From Sphingobacterium faecium (GTDB taxonomy: Bacteria; Bacteroidota; Bacteroidia; Sphingobacteriales; Sphingobacteriaceae): a stretch of 64,000 nucleotides of DNA. Below the pieces are notes generated by a model. The model had not been told where the DNA came from. It saw nothing but the letters and a program-made list of their open reading frames with translations, and ran no database searches. Numbering within the stretch: position 1 is the first letter of the stretch; each line of letters begins with the position of its first letter. The position numbers and the translations under genes were made by a program. This document shows, in pieces, positions 60,564 through 64,000 of this stretch. The stretch lies in contig NZ_QBKH01000003.1 in assembly GCF_003054045.1 (NCBI RefSeq), forward strand, positions 682,001 through 746,000. The letters are read 5' to 3'.

Positions 60564-62663
60564 TTATTTTAATGCCTGATAGGCGATTAAAGCTGCTATA
60601 TAAGCTAAGCCTGTCATAAATCCTACTTGAATCAATGTCCATTTCCACGATGCAGTTTCTTTTTTTACAATCGCAATTGTACTCATACATTGCATTGCGA
60701 AAGCGTAAAATAATAGCAAAGAAACACCTGATGCAAGATTATAAGCAGGCAAGCCTGTATTTCTATTTACCTCAGCTTTCATTTTACTTAATATGGTTCT
60801 TTTAGAAGCGTCATCTTCAATGTCTGCATCATCACCGATACTATAGACTGTAGCCATGGTTCCAACAAATACCTCCCGAGCCGCAAAGGAAGATATCAAA
60901 CCAATTCCCATTTTCCAATCATAGCCCAATGGTTCTACAATAGGCTCAATTACCATGCCCAGATAACCTAAATAGGAGTGTTCCACTTTATAAGAAGAAA
61001 TCTCATGATCTAGATCTTCATCGGATAGGGTAGGGTTATTTTGCTTTACGATCTCTTCCGCATTATTAAATTTATCACCAGGACCAAAACTTCCGAGCGC
61101 CCATAAAATCACCGAAATGGCTAAGATTATTTTACCGGCACCGAAAACAAAACTTGATGATTTGTCCCAAACATTCAGAAATAAATTTTTCCAATCGGGG
61201 AATTTATAAGTTGGTAATTCAAAAATTAAAAATGACTTATGTTTCGTTTTAATGATTTTATTGAGCAGCCATGCTGATCCTAAGGCTGCCAAAATACCTA
61301 AGATATAAAGTGCAAAAAGAATCATCCCCTGAATATTGAAACCTAAAAATTTGGTATCAGGGATTACTAATCCAATGATCACAATATAGATGGGTAGTCG
61401 TGCCGAACAGGTCATAAATGGAGTGACAAGCATCGTTACCAAGCGTTCTTTGCTATTTTCAATATTACGTGCAGACATGACTGCTGGTACTGCACAAGCA
61501 ACACCAGAAATCAATGGAATGACAGATTTCCCGTTTAATCCAAAAGGTCTTAACCAACGATCCATCAAGAATACGACACGGCTCATATAACCTGTTTCTT
61601 CCATTAAGGAGATAAAGATGTAGAGGATGACAATTTGAGGAACAAAAATAACGATCCCACCGATACCCTTAATAATACCATTGGATAACAAATCAGGAAG
61701 AGGTCCTGCAGGTAATGTACTTTGTACGTATGCCGCCAAATCCGCAAACTGGGTATCAATGAAATCCATCGCTGGACCTGACCAGTTATAGATACCTTGG
61801 AAGATCAAAAATAAGACGCCAAAGAAAATCAGGTAACCTAAAATTGGGTGTAATAGAATTTTGTCAATGCCATTGGTCACGCTTTTTGAATCTATATCTT
61901 TGGAAACAATGGTACTCAAAGCCTGCTCCAGGTTTTTATTTCGTTGTACCGATTCTTGTTTTTGAAGTATCTGTGGCGTAAGCTTATGATTTTTTCTAAT
62001 ATCTTCTAATGCGGCATTCTTTTCATCCGAGAGAAACTCCACATTGCCTTTGGCCAAGTATTGCCATGTGCTGTACTCATTTTCCAGTGGAAATAACTTT
62101 TTCGCTTCGCCTACAGCTAAAGCATAATCAGCTGGAATATCAAAGTTGCCAATGTACAGTGGTGGTACAGCATCAAAAGCAGCGATCAGCTTGTCGATTC
62201 CTGCGCCGGTACGGGCATTGGTCTGATAAACTTTAGTTTTTAACAATACCTCAAGTTTAGGAATATCAATCTGAATTCCTTTGGTCTTTGCCTCATCGAT
62301 CATGTTGATGACAAAGATGGCCGGTAAGCCAAGTTCTCGGGCTTGTTGGTAAAGAATGATCGATCTTTTTAAATTGGAGGGCTCTCCAACGACTACGATC
62401 AAGTTTGGCTTGAATTTATTTTTTTGATCGACAAGGATATTGAATACTACCTCTTCATCCAATGAGTTAGGAAATAAGGTGTAAGTACCCGGTAGATCAA
62501 TAATTTTGTAGGTTTTATTGTTAGCGGTTAACGATCCTTCACGTTTTTCAACAGTAATACCAGGATAGTTTCCAACTTTTTGATTGAGTTTCGTAATACG
62601 ATTAAACAGGGATGTTTTACCCACATTTGGATTCCCCAAAAGTGCAATAATAGGATTGTTCAT
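60564..62663 (-). CDS. feoB: Ferrous iron transport protein B
   Basis: This 699-residue Fe2+ transporter has an N-terminal G domain with GNPNVGKTSLFN (G1), DLPGTYTLFP (G3) and an intact NMIDEA (G4), a helical linker, and two Gate/nucleoside-recognition membrane halves with the core segment ACAVPAVMSARNI..RLVTMLVTPFMTCSARLPIY. About eight to ten helices follow. It starts the base after the feoA stop and forms a three-gene operon with feoA and the Cys-rich partner. Confidence 0.97.
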   Translation of the reverse strand: MNNPIIALLGNPNVGKTSLFNRITKLNQKVGNYPGITVEKREGSLTANNKTYKIIDLPGTYTLFPNSLDEEVVFNILVDQKNKFKPNLIVVVGEPSNLKRSIILYQQARELGLPAIFVINMIDEAKTKGIQIDIPKLEVLLKTKVYQTNARTGAGIDKLIAAFDAVPPLYIGNFDIPADYALAVGEAKKLFPLENEYSTWQYLAKGNVEFLSDEKNAALEDIRKNHKLTPQILQKQESVQRNKNLEQALSTIVSKDIDSKSVTNGIDKILLHPILGYLIFFGVLFLIFQGIYNWSGPAMDFIDTQFADLAAYVQSTLPAGPLPDLLSNGIIKGIGGIVIFVPQIVILYIFISLMEETGYMSRVVFLMDRWLRPFGLNGKSVIPLISGVACAVPAVMSARNIENSKERLVTMLVTPFMTCSARLPIYIVIIGLVIPDTKFLGFNIQGMILFALYILGILAALGSAWLLNKIIKTKHKSFLIFELPTYKFPDWKNLFLNVWDKSSSFVFGAGKIILAISVILWALGSFGPGDKFNNAEEIVKQNNPTLSDEDLDHEISSYKVEHSYLGYLGMVIEPIVEPLGYDWKMGIGLISSFAAREVFVGTMATVYSIGDDADIEDDASKRTILSKMKAEVNRNTGLPAYNLASGVSLLLFYAFAMQCMSTIAIVKKETASWKWTLIQVGFMTGLAYIAALIAYQALK

Positions 62664-62903
62664 TTATTTTGGATCGATAATGATTACCTTGGCTTCAGAT
62701 TTTCTGATAGCAATCAATGAGTTACTAGCAATTATATTTAGACAGATTGGGCCATTTAATGGAGCAATATGTTTGACTTCTATTTCGGTGCCCGGGAGGA
62801 ATCCCATTTCATAAAATTTCGCAGGAATGTCATTCGAATTCAAATCAACTATTATAGCTCTTTGTCCCTTTTTTAGCTTGTCTAAACTAGATTTATCGCG
62901 CAT
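62664..62903 (-). CDS. feoA: Ferrous iron transport protein A
   Basis: This 79-residue SH3-like protein assists FeoB. LDKLKKGQRAIIVDLNSNDIPAKFYEMGFLPGTEIEV is the FeoA signature, and the C-terminal ISIRKSEAKVIII-type strand pattern closes the barrel. Its stop is directly followed by the feoB start. It is divergent from a MarR regulator, and the intervening 106 bases hold nested palindromes. Confidence 0.95.
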   Translation of the reverse strand: MRDKSSLDKLKKGQRAIIVDLNSNDIPAKFYEMGFLPGTEIEVKHIAPLNGPICLNIIASNSLIAIRKSEAKVIIIDPK

Positions 62904-62926
62904 TATTTCTGTTAATATGTAATTTT

Positions 62927-62977
62927 CAAATATAAGAATTTAATCTGATTTAGAATGATTCTAATATAATTCTTATA
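62927..62977. promoter_or_regulatory. feoA promoter with nested operator palindromes
   Basis: On the minus strand TATATTTG (62934-62927) is the feoA -7 element. TATAAGAATT at 62931-62940 is a perfect inverted repeat of AATTCTTATA at 62968-62977, and inside lies TTAGAAT-G-ATTCTAA at 62950-62964. The inner palindrome falls in the -33 region. Regulation by the divergent MarR protein or an iron-sensing regulator is the natural inference. Confidence 0.7.
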
Positions 62978-63009
62978 CATTTATGATAAATATGTGATAT
63001 ATTTAGAAT

Positions 63010-63486
63010 ATGAAAATTGATGAAGCCATACAAGTGAATAAATTTAGTACGGAGTGGCAACGTGCCACTGTTAACCTATTGTACACAAGTAATTGGGTAA
63101 CTGCGGTTTTAGAGAAGAGAGCAGAACAGAAGCAAATTACATTACGTCAATTTAATGTACTGCGGATATTGCGAGGGCAATTTCCGAATCCCGTTACTAA
63201 TAACTTGATTAAATCAAGAATGTTGACCAATACGCCTGATATTTCCAGGTTAATAGACCGATTAGTCATCAAAGGTTTGGTCGATCGCTGTAAGTCCAAT
63301 GAAGATAAGCGTGCTGTCAATCTGTTGATTACAGATGCTGGACTCAACGTCTTGGAAGAATTGGAACAAGATATGCTTTTGAATGATATATTGCCGAACC
63401 ACCTTTCAGAATCGGAATGTATCCAATTGAACGAACTTTTAGATAAATTTAGAGGAAGTTTAGATCCTGAAGTTAAAGCTATTTAG
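63010..63486 (+). CDS. MarR-family transcriptional regulator divergent from feoA
   Basis: This 158-residue winged-helix protein has LTLRQFNVLRILRGQ, the recognition-helix region TNTPDISRLIDRLVIKGLVDR and a typical wing CKSNEDKRAVNLLITDAGLNVLEEL. Its position beside feoAB with shared palindromes suggests control of iron uptake. It ends in a four-base convergent overlap with the ZIP transporter gene. Confidence 0.92.
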   Translation: MKIDEAIQVNKFSTEWQRATVNLLYTSNWVTAVLEKRAEQKQITLRQFNVLRILRGQFPNPVTNNLIKSRMLTNTPDISRLIDRLVIKGLVDRCKSNEDKRAVNLLITDAGLNVLEELEQDMLLNDILPNHLSESECIQLNELLDKFRGSLDPEVKAI

Positions 63487-64000
63487 TGAAGGTGGTCGTC
63501 ATGATCATGGCTGTGGTCATGATCATGGTTGATTTCTTGTGGATGATCGCTAGAAGAATGGCTGTGATCATGTCCATCAAATAGAAAGTTCATCAGCGCT
63601 ATTGCGACACCAACAAAAACGGCGATCATTTTTTTCTTATTGAACTTATGATGATCTGCAGATCCTGATTCAAATAATATCGTAGTTGATATGTGTAAAA
63701 ATATACCAATAACGACAGCCATGATTTTATCAAAATACTGTTGAATATTTCCTATTTCCCCCGTACTGATCGCTTTGCTGAAGGAGAATCCCAATGGAGT
63801 CATCGCGGCAAAAACAATTAAAAGCGTCGTAATACTTCTTTTAGAAAGATGTGTACTGATGAGTAAACTTCCCAACGCAAATGCTGCTGGAATATGATGG
63901 ATCGCAATACCAAACACCAATTCTGTTTGATGCGTCGCCGCCAATGGCATCCCTTCTAAGAACGCATGTAAACATAAACTGATCATAATTCCCATTGGGA
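63483..64000 (-). CDS. ZIP-family divalent metal transporter (5' end outside window)
   Basis: The frame runs from the stop at 63483 to the window edge, so the N-terminal third is missing; an internal ATG at 63995 is unlikely to be the start because the upstream codons stay open. LHAFLEGMPLA and IAIHHIPAAFALGSLL are the metal-site motifs of ZIP helices four and five. The C-terminal tail is rich in His and Asp (HDHDHSHDHDDHLH). It imports zinc, iron or manganese across the inner membrane. Its neighbours are the feo genes and a MarR regulator. Confidence 0.92.
   Translation of the reverse strand, partial: PMGIMISLCLHAFLEGMPLAATHQTELVFGIAIHHIPAAFALGSLLISTHLSKRSITTLLIVFAAMTPLGFSFSKAISTGEIGNIQQYFDKIMAVVIGIFLHISTTILFESGSADHHKFNKKKMIAVFVGVAIALMNFLFDGHDHSHSSSDHPQEINHDHDHSHDHDDHLH

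Overview
The window looks like chromosomal DNA from a Bacteroidota bacterium of the Sphingobacteriaceae, most likely Sphingobacterium or a close relative. Supporting signs are a fused SecDF, a fused E1 alpha/beta dehydrogenase, a large purL, a Cys-rich FeoB partner, very large alpha-2-macroglobulin-like proteins, AT-rich spacers, and repeated use of the Bacteroidetes promoter element TAnnTTTG (with TTG about 19-21 bases upstream). The genus is inferred from gene style, not from a marker-gene comparison. There is no rRNA, tRNA, CRISPR array, transposase or integrase in the window.

Layout. 1-2910 is the 5' part of purL (minus). 3.2-8.2 kb (plus) carries pheT, a small coiled-coil protein, zapA, a probable 6S RNA and rny. 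8.3-12.0 kb holds a DUF962 membrane protein, rlmH and a 38-residue membrane peptide, set among two long gene-free tracts full of short palindromic words (GTGATCAC, then GTGTAC/GGTACC, then an inverted repeat of over 100 bp). 12.2-15.5 kb (minus) holds NUDIX, a DUF1080 lipoprotein, an unknown protein and a DEAD-box-type helicase. 15.7-18.1 kb is the E1 alpha/beta fusion. 18.2-23.5 kb (minus) is an aromatic amino-acid cluster, pheA - DAHP synthase/chorismate mutase - aroA - aroC - ROK protein, headed by what reads as a complete transcription attenuator with a Phe/Tyr-rich leader peptide. 24.0-26.8 kb (plus) is a four-gene, translationally overlapping operon (nuclease, DMT transporter, YigZ, nucleoside phosphorylase).

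26.9-32.6 kb (minus) is the cell-shape operon mreB-mreC-mreD-mrdA-rodA. It is followed upstream by an M1 peptidase, a PolX-like protein, NDH-2, and marR-ferredoxin reductase-ferredoxin with a strong operator. 39.7-43.4 kb holds secDF and a small outer-membrane protein; 44.0-47.6 kb guaB and ppk1; 47.8-53.7 kb a 1982-residue alpha-2-macroglobulin-like protein. 53.9-58.5 kb holds small metabolic genes and rluD plus a class IV aminotransferase. 58.7-64.0 kb holds an amino-acid permease, feoA-feoB-FeoB-associated protein with a divergent MarR regulator, and a ZIP metal transporter cut by the window end.

Most of the window is ordinary housekeeping DNA. The strongest discovery-type signals are the pheA attenuator (leader peptide MKMTTTYFFNYFYFKQ, antiterminator and terminator all visible) and the palindrome-word tracts flanking rlmH. 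Secondary signals are a D/N exchange in the cofactor motif of E1, loss of polymerase-site acidic residues in PolX, a thioester-less macroglobulin with a TonB-plug-like segment, and nested palindromes between feoA and its divergent MarR gene.
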